In this document: positions 32,561 through 45,235 of the stretch, piece after piece
How positions within the stretch are numbered: position 1 is the first letter of the stretch
How the letters are laid out: each line of letters starts with the position of its first letter
Assembly (NCBI GenBank): GCA_964016985.1
Contig: OZ024828.1
Coordinates: 76,963,869-77,027,868 of the forward strand
DNA: 64,000 bases
From: Anodontia alba
Lineage: Eukaryota; Mollusca; Bivalvia; Lucinida; Lucinidae
Reading direction: 5' to 3'
Program-made: the position numbers and the translations under genes
The notes under the pieces: generated by a model
What the model was told of the DNA's origin: nothing
Database searches by the model: none
Seen by the model: only the letters and a program-made list of their open reading frames with translations

Positions 32561-32766
32561 CCCTTGTTCTGCTGAACCGGGATATACCCTGTCTTTTGCA
32601 AACCATGTAGATCCAGATCAGTTGGCTTCTGAAGAAGCCAACTGATCTGGATCTGCACTGTTTGTCATTCTGTATGTGAATTTGTATTAACAACCTTGAT
32701 CAAGTAATCTGATTGGCTGAAACTTGGAGGTAGGCGTGGCTTCTTAATTTATTCAGCATGACAAGG
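32561..32766. mobile_element. TTAA hairpin MITE, family A1
   Basis: TTAA at 32557-32560, right side TTAC. Full hairpin with GGCTTCTGAAGAAGCC. Ends 210 bp from the ST7 exon at 32977. Confidence 0.82.
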
Positions 32767-32976
32767 GTTACGACCACCTTTTGGACTGCCTAAAAGTGGT
32801 CTTATTAGTCAGGCATTTTAATATTGAATATAGAATAATAAGAAACCATTTAGGACTGGCAAAAACTGCTCAAAATAGTGGAAGTCTTATTTTTGAGAGG
32901 TCTTAATCGCCGAACGAACTGTACGGTAAGAAAACTGCATCTCTCAATATGCTTGTCTACTATAACTCTAACTTAC

Positions 32977-33055
32977 TCAGAATTTTTCTCTAAGGCATCA
33001 TGTGCAGCTTTTATTCTTGCTTGTGGCTTTCTTTCTCGCCATGCTGTCTGCATTA
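32977..33055 (-). CDS. ST7: ST7 internal exon
   Basis: 79-bp exon, too short to stand out as an ORF. It reads MQTAWRERKPQARIKAAHDA then LEKNSE, matching the strongly conserved ST7 segment MQ-AWRERNPQARI-AAHEALE. The acceptor is ctttaatttcag|TAATG and the donor TCTGA|GTAAGT. Entry phase 1 and exit phase 2 fit the exons on either side exactly. The upstream intron is 15,080 bp and the downstream one 9,296 bp; both are filled with mobile elements. Identification rests on family knowledge of ST7; splice sites and phases are seen directly. Confidence 0.93.
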
Positions 33056-33389
33056 CTGAAATTAAAGAAACAAGAACTACACCATTAACGCTTGAAGCAT
33101 CAGGTTAGCTGAGGGATTAAATACTGTTCTCACCACAGATTCTTGTGGTTGTGGGTTTGAATCCAACTGGTAACGCCATGGCTTTATAAATTCAGATATA
33201 GTTTTCAACCCTTAGTAAGTTTTGATATTTTTACTTATTTCAAATTCTTCACAAGTGAGTGCCACAACTTATGTTTTGTGGAGAAACAATACAACATGTA
33301 TTCTTTTTTTTTCATCGAGTTCCTACAATATATTTTTTCATGCAGAAATAAAAAAAAAATCCAATACTTTTTGATTGAATCCCTACCTA

Positions 33390-33484
33390 AGAAAGTGAAT
33401 TTGTATGAACAAACTGGATAAAGCAATCTGATTGGCTAAAAATTACAAGCGGCGTGGGATCTTAATTATTCAGCATGACAAGAG
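33390..33484. mobile_element. TTAA hairpin MITE, family A1, right-end fragment
   Basis: Retains GTGAATTTGTATGAACAAAC, the ATCTGATTGGCTAA body and ATTCAGCATGACAAG, followed by TTAA. Confidence 0.7.
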
Positions 33485-33579
33485 TTAATATAATGTATGT
33501 GCTATGAACATGTTAAATACCCAACAAATATTAAGAAAAATTACACATAAATCAAATAACACAGTTCAGTAAGTGATTC

Positions 33580-33715
33580 ATAGCTCCAGATTGGACACTT
33601 TTTTCAAAAAAAAATGTTGATAATTTTCTTACTTCTCCATAAAAACATACTTTGTGGGTACTCATTAGAAGTGCAAGGCAATATTTTCTTGATACCCCTA
33701 TTATCTAAAGCTATG
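33580..33715. mobile_element. Hairpin MITE family I, shortened
   Basis: CATAGCTCCAGATTGGACAC to CCTATTATCTAAAGCTATG; the second hairpin arm is largely lost. Confidence 0.75.
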
Positions 33716-34264
33716 GTGGTAATGTCCGTTTTCTTGTTGAGTGTCTCAAGCAAACTGTCTGACAATTTTGAGACGCGAAATTATTCCCTAATGTCAAATG
33801 TCTGGAATTGTCGGAAAAGCTATAATTATGGTCACAATTTTCAATAATTCCGAAGTCAGCCAGATTGGACTGCATCCAAACCAGGAAATGAGTTGTAACA
33901 AGACAAAATGTACTTTATATCATGTGCAAAATGTGCAAGCCCTGATCAGACTGTGCTTCTGCACAGTCAGATCAGGGCCTGCACAGTTTGCATGACTGTG
34001 TAATTTCTGGGCCTTACAGGATGTGTGAAGCAAATGGTAAAGGCCCCAATCAGCCCAGACATCCAAATTGTGCCAGTCTGTGTCTACAATACTTAGGTCT
34101 GTGATAAGGTACAGTTTTTACCCATCACTAAAATATATTCCAGTCTGAAAACCCTATAGAAACTACAAATTAAACCAGTCAATTAGAATAGCATGAGGTT
34201 CAAGGACAAAAAGGTATCTTATGATACATTACAGGGAAACTGCAACATATCTTTATAAACTTAA

Positions 34265-34795
34265 CCCTAGTCCTGCTGTTTGTTTGTGTTGAGGTTTTAC
34301 GGCCCAGTCAACCCAATGGGGTCATGTCGAGCACGGTCAGTTTACCTAACCACATGTTTACTTGGGAAGGCTTAGTCCTCTAAGCGGTTAACCAGTATTG
34401 TGCACAGCCATTCGCCAGAAACTGACAACTAGCTGCCCTTCTTGAATCAGCGGAAGGGAGAGAATGACCGTAGAAAATATTTCATGATCAATCTCCACGA
34501 AAGAATGTTGCCGACCTCGGCGGGGGTTTAACCCGCGACCTCCTGGTCTCAAGTCGGACGGCGCATCCAACTGAGCCACCGAGGCCGGCTCCTAGTCCTG
34601 CTGAACTCTGATATACCCTGCCTTTGCAAACAGTGTAGATCCAGATCAGTTGGCTTCTGAAGAAGCCAACTGATCTGGATCTGGACTGTTTGCTATTAAG
34701 TATGTGAACTTATAGCAACAATCTGGATCAAGAAATCTGATTGGCTGAAAATAAGAAGTGGGCATGGCATATTAAATTATTCAGCAGGACAAGGG
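34265..34795. mobile_element. TTAA hairpin MITE, family A1, split by a SINE
   Basis: TTAA at 34261-34264 and 34796-34799. Left stub CCTAGTCCTGCT, then the SINE, then the rest from CTAGTCCTGCTGAACTCTG through the hairpin to GCAGGACAAGGG. Confidence 0.88.
34278..34590 (-). mobile_element. tRNA-derived SINE, family A, full length
   Basis: Target duplication CCTAGTCCTGCT (34266-34277 and 34591-34602) made from the MITE sequence. Minus-strand head GCCGGCCTCGGTGGCTCAGT, A and B boxes visible, tail GTAAAACCTCAACACAAACA. Best-preserved family A copy here. Confidence 0.93.
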
Positions 34796-35084
34796 TTAAG
34801 TACTGAGACACAAAGGCCTTGGCAAACAGTGTAGGCCCAGATCAGATGCCTCTATAATCCAGCAATTTTTTGACATGTGAACAGGTTGTAAAATGGAATT
34901 GTTCAAATTTTAGGACAAGTATGGTAAAGAGTTAAGGTGTCTCAATATTCAGGATAAATATGGTATGCCTAAATTGTACAGTACATAAAACTGTATCTAC
35001 TGAAAAGCAGTGACTCTGAGCAAACCATGTGGATGTGCAGGCTAATCTTGAGCATTTCTGTTTGTGTAATAATCATACCTCCAA

Positions 35085-35580
35085 GATGAAGGGGTATTCA
35101 CATAATTTTTTTTCTTTGTTCTCTATGAACAACATATGAGGAGATAGTCTGCAAATGAATACCCACAATGAGTGTTTTCATGGTTTATTTGTGTTGAGGT
35201 TTTATGGCCCAGTCAACCCAATGGGGTCATGTCAAGTGCAGTCAGTTTACCTAACTACACTTTTACTTGACAGCCTTAGACCTCTAAGCTGTTAACCGCA
35301 GTATTGTGCACAATCTTTTGCCAGAAACTAACAACTACCCTTCTTGAATCAGCGGAAGGGAGAGAATGACTGCAGAAAATATTTCATGAACAAACTCCAC
35401 AAAAGAATGTTGCCGACCTGGCAGGGGTTGAACCCACAACCTCCTGATCACCAGTTGGAAGTGCTTCCATTATGAGCCACCGAGGCTGCTACATGCATGT
35501 TTTCATGGAGAAATAAGAAAAAATAGCAATAAATTTTGGTCGAAAAAAGTGCCTTATCTGGGGCTATGCATACTGTCCAT
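35085..35580. mobile_element. Hairpin MITE family I split by a SINE
   Basis: The inner part CCACAATGAGTGTTTTCATG is interrupted, and the element resumes with TGTTTTCATGGAGAAATAAG to TTATCTGGGGCTATG. Confidence 0.75.
35184..35497 (-). mobile_element. tRNA-derived SINE, family A
   Basis: Target duplication TGTTTTCATGG (35173-35183, 35498-35508). Diverged tRNA-like head. Confidence 0.88.
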
Positions 35581-35753
35581 GCAGAGACCCTGACCAGCTT
35601 GTGCGGATTGGTCTAGTCTTTTGTTGTCTGCAGATGGCATTAAGTAGGATTTGGTCTGTCTCAGCACATTTATTTTCAGAACTTCCATACAAGTTTATGG
35701 CATTAAATTCCTAATATATTCATTGGAATTTCAGACAATGTTCACCCTTTAAG

Positions 35754-35949
35754 TGCGAACCACAACTGTAGCAGACAAAAGTTTGATTTTTTTTTTTGTA
35801 TTTTCAGAAAAAAAATAAGGCTTGACATTTCTTGTGAATCATCTGCTAGCAGATGATTCACATGAAATGCCAAGTCTTATTTTCTCTGTAAAATAATAAA
35901 AGAGTATTTAGATTGCCGTCTGCTTCAATTTCACTAGAGGCTTAAAGGG
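35754..35949. mobile_element. Hairpin MITE family D
   Basis: CCCTTTAAGTGCGAACCACA start and GAGGCTTAAAGGG end followed by TTAA; arms AATAAGGCTTGACATTTCTT about CATCTGCTAGCAGATG. Confidence 0.82.
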
Positions 35950-36169
35950 TTAATGCATGGAATAATTGAGGCTTACAGTACATGAAAACCACTCCTACAC
36001 AGGCCTCCAGAAAAGTGGCTGTATGTATTGTAGCTTTTCTGAAATATCTGAACAGGCTAGCAAACAATGTGCATGCTCCTAAGAAGCAGTTTGATCAATA
36101 TCTGTACAATTGCCATTCTGCCAGTGTTTTTTGACACATCATCAGGTGGACTTTGTTCAGTTTAATAAG

Positions 36170-36470
36170 TTTTTTTTTTTTGTGTGTTGGGGTTTAACGA
36201 CATGTCAACCCTTGAGGGTCATTTTGTGTCTTCAGTCCCAGAGAAAAGGAGAAGAGAGATAGTAGAGATAGGAGAGGAGATGAAAGAGAGGGACAGTGGA
36301 GAAGGAGAATAATGAATGAAAGTGAAGAAACAGAAGAAGTAAAAACATTCCCCCCCTACCCCCACCTGCTGCAATGGTAGCAGGCCTTGCCGAACTGTAA
36401 GCCAATATCAGATGGAAACCCCGGTGACACAAGATACATGATATCTTTGCCTCACTCAACCTGTGACTCC
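36170..36470 (-). mobile_element. SINE family B
   Basis: Target duplication CAGTTTAATAAG (36158-36169, 36471-36482). The poly-T on plus at the left is the A-rich tail. More diverged than the two copies near 10 kb. Confidence 0.9.
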
Positions 36471-36504
36471 CAGTTTAATAAGTAGAGAGAACAACTGTGT
36501 GGGA

Positions 36505-36690
36505 GGTGTTTTTTATTTGGAGTCTTATGGCCCAGTCAATAGTGTTAAGGTCATGTTGAGCTGGTCAGTTAACCTACTCACAATTTTCCTGGGCAAGCTT
36601 AGTCATCTATTTAAACCAGTACATTGTGCACATACTTTTGCCAGTAACTGACAACTGCCCTTCTTGTATCAGCGGAAGAGGGAGAGTGAG
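36505..36690 (-). mobile_element. SINE family A, 5'-truncated
   Basis: GGAGTCTTATGGCCCAGTCA to CTTGTATCAGCGGAAGAGG; variant with AGTGTTAAGGTCATG in the tail. No tRNA head. Confidence 0.72.
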
Positions 36691-36717
36691 TACCCATGAC
36701 ATAAATACACCACAACC

Positions 36718-36927
36718 TCTTTATAACACTATTGTTGGGGTCCATAGCATAAACCGTGTTAGTTAAACAACCATGTTATATCCAAACAAAAATGTATAGA
36801 TTATATTGAAAAATGACCATTTATGGTCATTTTTCAATATAATCTATAGATTTTTGGGATCCATCTTAGAATCGTGTTATATCAAAAACCGTGTTATAAT
36901 GAAACGTGTTATAAAGAGGTTGAAGTG
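36718..36927. mobile_element. TA-flanked MITE, family G
   Basis: CACCACAACCTCTTTATAAC and TTATAAAGAGGTTGAAGTG with TA on both sides; hairpin about ATGACCATTTATGGTCAT. Confidence 0.88.
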
Positions 36928-37928
36928 TAATTATGTTTTAGGGAGGAAATCAGAAAAACTATCCATTTTTATTGCTTGAAAAAAGTGACTTATCTGGAGG
37001 TACAACTTAAAGTTCCTCTGGCTCATTTGTACTGTGAAACAAAGGTCAGCAGTACCAAAGGAAAGCCTAGTGCATTAGCATTCATTATTTCAATTTACAG
37101 CTCAGTCTATGTTAAGCTGCACTTGAGACAAAAATTGCCATACCTACCATATTTATTTTAATATACGTGCCGGGGGCGCTGCCATTCATTATTACTAAAA
37201 TGAAATTCTTTAGAAAAAATTTTGGCCAAAAATACGATATTTTCATGGTTTAAAAAGCCAATTTTCATTGCGTTAGATTTACATTACAATGTTTTTCTCC
37301 TCAAAAAGTGGGAAGCGGTGTTTATAAGAATATAATATTCTATTAGAATAAATAAGGATCAGGGATCCGAAATCTGATCAGGGTCTACACTATCTGCTCT
37401 TAATTCATCCAGCAATTTTAGCACATCACTGGCTGAGGTAGTAAATCAAGCATAGCCCAGTTTTAGGACTGGTATGCTTAGGACCAAGAGTAAAAATTTC
37501 AGAAGATAATATTTTGAAATATTTTTCTTATTTTTCCCAGAAAACAGGCTTTCACATTTCTGTTAAAGCCAAAAAGGAGACAATTTGCATGAAATGTGAA
37601 AACCTGTTTCTCTCTGGAGACAATTTGCATGAAATGTGAAAGCCTGTTTTCTGGGAAAAATCAGAAAAATACATGTATCTCCAGAGGAGACAATTTGCAT
37701 GAAATGTCAAAGCCTGTTTTCTGGGAAAAGTAAGGAAAGTATCATCAATCTGAATCTGCCCAGACTAAGTAGCAAAGGTTAAGGTGTGCAACTACTGAGG
37801 ATATGTACAGTAATCCTTTGCATGCTGAAGACAGCAGATTACAAGCGAGTTGCATCGTGATAAACTGTTATCTACTGACCTGCACCCAGTGAAGACTCAG
37901 ATCAGCCTGCTCATCCAGTCTGACATCC

Positions 37929-38045
37929 AGCTCTATATAAGGAGTTATCAAGTAATTATTTTTCTTAGTTCTCCACTAAAACATATGTTGTGGGTACTCA
38001 TTAGAAGTGCCTCTGTGAGGCACTTCTAATGAGTACCCACAACAT
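37929..38045. mobile_element. Hairpin MITE family I, core
   Basis: AAACATATGTTGTGGGTACT with CATTAGAAGTGCCTCTGTGA hairpin; right flank lost after CACAACATTATG. Confidence 0.75.
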
Positions 38046-38245
38046 TATGATCAATTAAAGCGAAGGCACAGGTGAAAATCAAATGGTAGTTAGACAAACA
38101 CTGCATACTAATCTCTACCTGTATAATGTAAAGGAAAACTTGTAATATTGGTCCATGGAAAATGAACCATTATCTATATGGTAGCAGTGGCCCCACACAG
38201 TATGAGTTAGTTTTCTAACCTAAAACAAGAACAACCTAAAACAAG

Positions 38246-38347
38246 AAGAAACTACGCCCTCTTTATAACATGGTTCATTATAACACGCTTTTGGATATAA
38301 CACTGTTCAAAGATGGATCCCAAAAATGTTTAGATAATATTGAAAAA
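38246..38347. mobile_element. Family G MITE, left part only
   Basis: CCCTCTTTATAACATGG through CAAAGATGGATCCCAAAAATG to ATATTGAAAAA, where the next element begins. Confidence 0.78.
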
Positions 38348-40336
38348 CAAGAATTCCGCGGAAGGCGTCATCACACCTGCTGGTGCAAAAGTCACAGGAG
38401 CCTCAATCAGAATGTGGTTATTAAATAAGTTTATTTCAGTCTTAGCAGTGCTTACTTGGAAAAAAAATGTAGACAAAGTGCCTAGTGGGGCACATATATT
38501 CCAGGCCAGTCCCATTCCCCCTAATGGCTATATCTTCAGCACTGACTTTTCGTATCATACAGCCCAATGATAATGGAACGTTGACGTAAAATGTGTAAAA
38601 GTCACTGGAGCATGAAATATAGGTCAAGGTCACGGGTCAAGGTACCTGCTAATTCAGTACATCAAGGAGAAGCACAATGCAAGGTATGGTGGTTGTAGGC
38701 CTTATAGTTGAGGAGTTATCAAACATCAACGTAAAATGTGTCAAATATAGGTCAAGGTCACTGGGTCAAGGTACCTGCCAAGCCAAGGCAATGTGAAGCA
38801 CTATGCAAGGTTTAGTGGTTGTAGGTCTTACATTTGAGGAGATACCGAACATCAATATAAAATGTGTCAAAGTCACTGGAGTGCACAATATAGGTCAAGG
38901 TCACCAGGTCAAGGTACCTGTCGAGTCAGTACATCCAGAAGAAGTGCTATATAAGGTTGAAGGCCTTACAGTTGAGGACATATGGAAGGGTGACCTAAAA
39001 GGCGTAAATGGAGCGTGAAATATAGGTCAAGGTCACCCAGTCAAGGTACCTGCAAAGTCCGTACATTGAGGAGAAGCACTATGCAAGGTTTGATGGTTGT
39101 AGGCCTTATAGTTGAGGAGATATTGAACGTTGACGTAAAATGTGTAAAAGGCACTGGAGCTCAAAATATAGGTCAAGGTCACCGGGTCAAGATACCTGCC
39201 AAGTCAGTACATATAGGAGAAGCACTATGCAAGGTTTGGTGGCTAGAGGTCTTACACTTGATGAGATCTGGAACGATGATGTAAATTATGTCAAAGTCAC
39301 TGCAGCCAAAATATAGGTCAAGGTCACCAGGTCAAGGTATCTGCTAAGTCAGTTCATTGAGGAGAAGCACTTTGCAAGGTTTGATTGTTGTAGGCCTTAT
39401 AGTTGAGGAGATATCGAACGTCGACGCAAAATATGTCAAAGTCACTGGAGCGCAAAATATAGGTCAAGGTCACCGGGTCAAGGTACCTGCCAAGTCTGTA
39501 CATCTAGAAGAAGCACTATGCAAGGTTTGGTAGTTGTATGCCTTATAGTTGAGAAGATCTGGAATGTCAACGTAAATTGTGTCAAAGTCAATGGAGCGCA
39601 AAATATAGGTCAAGGTCACTGGGTCAACATATCTGCCAAGTCAGGAGGTCAGGGAGATGTGTCATGCAAGGAATGACGGTTGTTGTAGAATTGTAGTTGA
39701 TTAGAATACTAACTTTGACATAAATGTCGAACTTCAACATAACAGAACTGTTAAAAGACAGACGGACGGATGAACGGACAGACGAATGGAAAAGCGGGCA
39801 CCTATGTCACAAAGTCAGGAGGTCAGGGAGATATTTCATACAAGGTTTGATGGTTGTTTAGTCTTGTAGTTGATTAGAATACTAACTTTGACATAAATGT
39901 TGAACTTCGACATAACAGAACTGTTAAGAGAGGGACAGACAAACAGACAGACGAATGGAAAAGTGGGCACCTGTGTCGCAAAGTCGGGAGGTCAGGGAGA
40001 TGTTTCATGCAAGGTTTGATGGTTGTTTAGTCTTGTAGTTGATTAAAATACTAACATTGACATAAATGTCGAACTTCGACATAAATGTTGTCAGACGGAC
40101 GGACGAATGGACAGACATACGGAAAAGCGGACGCCTATGTTGCAAAGTCAGGAGGTAAGGGAGATGTTTCATGCAAGGTTTAATGGTTGTTCAGTCTTGT
40201 AGTTGATTAAAATACTAACTTTGACATAAATGTCGATAGAAATGTTGACAGACGGACGGACGGACGGACAGAAAATCGGACGCCTATATCGCACCCTGCT
40301 ACAAGCAGGTGCGATAACAAGCAGGTGCGATAAAAA
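38348..40336. mobile_element. Tandem-repeat element (CAAGAATTCCGCGG...GGTGCGATAAAAA ends)
   Basis: Left end CAAGAATTCCGCGGAAGG (palindrome TTCCGCGGAA) then TCACACCTGCTGG; right end CTACAAGCAGGTGCGATAA, present twice in tandem. Two internal repeat types: about 130-145 bp with TATAGGTCAAGGTCACCGGG (38610-39640) and about 165-200 bp with TTCATGCAAGGTTTGATGG (39640-40260), closing with GACGGACGGACGG. No protein recognised. Confidence 0.82.
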
Positions 40337-40768
40337 GGTAAAATACTCCTCCTTGACTATTTATCTACATATATCATCTCATTTACCTGTTAGAAACTCA
40401 TAACTGATCAGCCAATCAGAGAGAAGGACATTCCAAAAGATAGGACTTTAAGGACTTTTGTAAATTATGAATCATTTTTATGCTGATTCAAATATCAGTT
40501 AGATGGTAGCCAGTCTATCCATGTGGGTGCGGTTAAGTATGTGCTGTGGAGGAGTCAATTCACATAAAATGACAAGCCCTATTTTCTATGTTAAAAAAAA
40601 TATGTACTCTAAGTATTGGAACAGACGTGCAAAGCACTAAACAGTGTAGATTCAGAATAGAGCTGGCATAATGAAAAGTCTGATCAGGGTCTGCATTATT
40701 TGTCATATTCAATTTAGGACATATATACAAAAGTGTTAAGGAGTCCTAAAATTTAGGGAAAATATGGT

Positions 40769-41080
40769 TTGTTTGTTTGTGTTTGTGTTGAGGTTTTACG
40801 GCCCAGACAACCCAATGGGGTCATGTCGAGAGCGGTCAGTTTACCTAACCACATGTTTACTGGGCAGGCTTAGTCCTCTAAGTGGTTAACCAGTATTGTG
40901 CACATTCTTTCGCCAGAAACTGACAACTGCCCTTCTTGAATCAGAGGAAGAGAGAGAAAGACCATAGAAAATGATCAATCTCCATGAAAGAATGTTGCCG
41001 ACCTCCGCGGGGGTTGAACCCGCAACCTCTGGTCTCCAGTCGGATGGCGCATCCAACTGAGCCACCAAGGCCGGCTGGGC
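40769..41080 (-). mobile_element. tRNA-derived SINE, family A, full length
   Basis: Target duplication AAATATGGT (40760-40768, 41081-41089). Minus-strand head GCCGGCCTTGGTGGCTCAGT and B box in GCGGGTTCAACCCC. Confidence 0.9.
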
Positions 41081-41129
41081 AAATATGGTACACCCTTTTA
41101 GCTGGTGCCCTGCCGCAAGCCATTACTAT

Positions 41130-41405
41130 TATTTTAGGCCCTTTTCTCATCAAAAAAGTACTGATATTTTTCTTATTTTTCCACAAAAAAACATATGTTG
41201 TATATACTTCGTATGCCAGTAGTTATTTTAGGCCCTTTTATCATAAAAAAAGTACTGATATTTTTCTTATTTTTCCACAAAAAAACATATGTTGTGGGTA
41301 CTCTTTAGAAGCATCTTGCTGTTGCTTCTGATGAGTACCCATTACCTAAGTTTTCGTGGAGAAATAAGAAAAATTTGTGGATTCCTTGCTTAGCTGGAGC
41401 TAAGA
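41130..41405. mobile_element. Hairpin MITE family I with internal duplication
   Basis: The left arm (TTTAGGCCCTTTTCTCATCA to AAACATATGTTGT) is present twice, about 87 bp apart, before one right arm ending TTAGCTGGAGCTAAG. Confidence 0.78.
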
Positions 41406-41559
41406 GTGAGATGAATATTTCATTTTGTTACTGCAGTGTCTGCACTTTCTGGAGGAAAATCAATAAATCATCTTTTCTTTGGACATCAACATGCTGAACT
41501 TAATCTAAATTCTAAGATGAAAATGTTTTAAGGGAAACAGAAGCACTTTCTCCAACATA

Positions 41560-41780
41560 CACCACAACCTCTTTATAACACAATTGTTGGAGTCCATAGC
41601 ATAAACCGTGTTAGTAAAACAACCTTGTTATATTCAAACAAAAATGTATAGATTATATTGAAAAATGATCATTTATGGTCATTTTTCAAAATAAATCTAT
41701 ACATTTTTGGGATCCATCTTTGAACCGTGTTATATCCAAAATCGTGTAAAAATGAACCGTGTTATAAAGAGGTTGTAGTG
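41560..41780. mobile_element. TA-flanked MITE, family G
   Basis: CACCACAACCTCTTTATAAC and TTATAAAGAGGTTGTAGTG ends with TA duplications. Confidence 0.88.
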
Positions 41781-42263
41781 TAATGCCCTTTCAAAGTGCC
41801 ACCTTGGCTGCAGTATCATGTCTCCAACACACTCACAGGACACTAGCACAAGTCACATTGTACTGACAGTAGTATGAATAGTCCTAACTCTTCTTCTGAA
41901 TAAAGCATAAGAGCACTTAGTACCAATTTTATAAATCTTAGGTATGAGTAACTGCATTTTTTGAACTAAACAAAGTGACCAATGACCAGTGGGTCACGTA
42001 TACACCCAGTCAGCACCAATTCATCAACAGGCCTGAAAACCTTACAGAATTCAACCAGTCATACCAAGTAGCATATAAGACTAATGAGCTCCTGGTCATA
42101 CCTAATATTTGTACAAAATTTCAAAACCTAGGTCCAGTAGTTCCTGAGAACACACACATGCACACACACACACAGATTAAGGCAAAGACAAAAACTATTT
42201 AACCCCTATATACTTCGCATGCCAGTAGTATAATTACGGGAAGGCTGTAAGGAACTTAATTAA

Positions 42264-42468
42264 CCCTTGTCCTGCTGAACCTGGATATACCCTGCCTTTG
42301 CAGACAGTGTAGATCCAGATCAGTTGGCTTCTGAAGAAGCCAACTGATCAGGATCTCACTGTTTGCCATTCAGTATGTGAATCTATATCAATAACCTTGA
42401 TCAAGTAATCTGATTGGCTGAAAATTAGCAATAGGTGTGGCTTCTAAATTTATTCAGCAGGACAAGGG
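42264..42468. mobile_element. TTAA hairpin MITE, family A1
   Basis: TTAA at 42260-42263; right side lost its TTAA (GGGTTGTTT). GGCTTCTGAAGAAGCC hairpin. Confidence 0.83.
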
Positions 42469-43665
42469 TTGTTTAAAAATATCACTGATGGGTATATGAC
42501 CCATTTATATTGAGTGGAATCTTCTACCACAACTCTTTGGACTGGTCTATTTCCAATAGCTGGTTAGTTTTTATAAATATTTTGTTTATAGAAATTCCTG
42601 TAGTTAATGCAAACAGTGTTCACCCTGTTCAGAAATTGTCTTCTGTAGTGCCTGATCTGGGTCTGTACTGTTTGCTAATGACCCTTTTTCGGGGTCTCAA
42701 GACTAAAATGGGTTAACAAATCGTTGTATCACATTAATGTGTTTAATATTGTCATGCCAGTTGAATGGGAAACTGTGCAGGCAGAAATCAAACTGCTCAT
42801 CAGGGTTGGTTTTGTTTGTTTTACCCAGGTTTTATGTCACTTTCAACAATCTTTCAGACATATTATGAAGGTGTCTGGATGTGATAGGGAGCTCAATGCT
42901 CACTTTTAGAGTTTTAGAGAGACAGCTGACATGACATTCCACCCAGTCACATTATACTGACACCTGGCTGACCTGAGTCCTTCCTACATGTAGCTCTACT
43001 TTCTTAATGGTGTTCTGCTTTGGCATATCTGTCTGAACAGTTTGGGTAAATATGATATTTAGGGCACAGTACAGTGTCGCACATAGACACCACCCACATA
43101 CCCCGACTGTTATAAAACCTGCATAACAAGAGCTCAGATCAATCAATGCTCTGCACGCTGGGTAAAAATTTCTGCAGACAGGTTGAAATAGTTTTCTTAT
43201 TTTTCCCTCAGAATACAGGTTTGACATTTCATGAATTGTCAAAGCCTATTTTCTGCAAAAAATAAAAATGTCATCAGTTTGACGTCTGCTGAATTAGCTC
43301 AGAGAACGGTAAATGTAATCAATGCAACATTATACAGGGATCTATGCCTTCAAATCTAATTTACAGCCGAATCTCTTCTCTGATCCAGATATCAATCTGA
43401 AATCTCGTCACACAATCATATCAAAAAGTGCTAAAACTTCAGGATTACGAAAATATCATCGATTTTTGAAAACTGCTTTCTATTTGGACATTTTAATCAA
43501 TCTGATATATCACTGGGGAATGTATGAGAAATCATCTACTATTGGCTTGAGACAGAATTATTGGAAACTAAATAAAATGACAATATTATTACCATTCAAT
43601 CAATTAAAACTCCACTCATACAGTACAAATTCAATTTGTTAGTAAATGAAACACAGCTACACAGC
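42469..43665. other. Intronic, degraded repeats only
   Basis: Contains a GCAAACAGTG-type hairpin at 42609-42676, a SINE J tail fragment at 42815-42905, and otherwise nothing recognised. Confidence 0.5.
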
Positions 43666-43861
43666 TTCAGATAAGGTAATTAAGCTTTTTGCAACCCAAA
43701 AGCACTGATATTGTTTTTCCTATTTGTTCATGAAAATATGTTGTGGATACTCACTGAAATCGCCTTGTTGTGGCCTTTACAATGTGTACTCACCACATTT
43801 GAGAAATATAATAACAAGAAATGTCAATAAGCAGTGCTTATTAGATACCGCTCTCCTCCAC

Positions 43862-43903
43862 ACCCCCCCCCCCCCCCACCACACACACACACTCACACAC
43901 ACT
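43862..43903. repeat. poly-C plus (AC)n microsatellite
   Basis: About 15 C followed by AC units with one CT interruption; same composition as 419-457. Confidence 0.9.
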
Positions 43904-43914
43904 CAGAAACCAAA

Positions 43915-45235
43915 ACGTAATGGACAGGCGGACTGATGGACAGACTGACAGGTGGATGGACATACGGGTAGATGTGAAAGCAATAACCAAGGGCCATAAT
44001 TCTGTTGTAAATTTGCAAAAACTGATGTGTATCAATTCCAATCTAGATCTGATCAACATCAATGCATATGCAAAACTTACTTAAATTCCATCAATTTGTT
44101 CCCAAGATTATATAATAACCAAAGGTGAAAACTATGTTGTAAATTTGCCAAAGTTGATGCCAGGTTAATGCATATGCATCATTTGATCAAATTCCATTGA
44201 TTCCTTCACTAGATATTAAGCAGAAACAAAATTCTGACAATAAATGAAATTTTGACAATAACCTAGGGCCATAACCAAGTTGTAAATTTGCGAAAAATTG
44301 CCTCATAACAATCCCAACCCAGATCTGGTCAACGTTAATGCATATGCAAAATTTGGTCAAATGCCATTGATTCGTTCACAAGATATTGAGGGGAAACAAA
44401 ATTCTTTCGAATAATCAAGGGCTATGTTGTATAACTATGTATAACTATGTTGTAAATTTGTGAAAATTGATGTGTTACAATCCCAACCTAGATCTGGTTA
44501 AAGTCAATGCGTATGCAAAATTTGATCAAATTCTTATCATTTCGTTCACAAGATATTGGGTGGAAATGAAATTTTGACAATAAACAAGTGCCATAATCAA
44601 GTTGTAAATTTGCGAAAACTGACAAGTATCAATCACAACCTAGATCTGGTCAACGTCAATGCATATGAAAAATTTGATCTAATTCCATCAATTCATTTTC
44701 AAAATATTGAGCAGAAATGAAATTCTGACAAAAACCAAGGGCCATAATTATGTTGTAAATTTGTGAAAATTGACATGTATTAATCCAAACCTAGATCTGG
44801 TCAACATCAATGCATATGCAAAATTTGGTCTAATTTCATCATTTTATTCTCAAGATATTGAGTGGAAACAAAATTCTGATGATAATCAAGGGCCATAACT
44901 TTGATGTAAATTTGCAAAAATTGAAGCGTAACAATCCTATCCTAGATCTGGTTCAGGTCAATGCATATGCAAAATTTGATCCAACAATTCCATCAGTTTG
45001 TTTAGAAGATATCAAGCAGAAATGAAATTTTGACAATAATCAAAGGCCAAAACCATGTTGTAAATCTGCAACAATTGATGCAAAACAATCCCAGTGTAGA
45101 TCTGGGCAATGTCAATGCAGAGTATGCAAAAGTTTGTCTTATTCCATCAATTCGTTCTTGAGATATTGAGCGGACATGAAGTCAGAATGACAGAAACCAG
45201 AACTACTGACAAGGTGAAAACAGTATACCCTACCT
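43915..45235. repeat. Tandem array, unit about 150 bp (about eight units)
   Basis: Units carry GGGCCATAATTATGTTGTAA, TCCCAACCTAGATCTGGTCA, ATGCATATGCAAAATTTGAT and CAAGATATTGAG. GACA/GGAC-rich sequence is at the left (43920-43970). Confidence 0.87.

Noticed and set aside
33101..33185. Possible tRNA-like SINE head (GGGTTTGAATCC)
   Set aside because: Only a B-box-like match; no A box, body or target duplication could be fixed.
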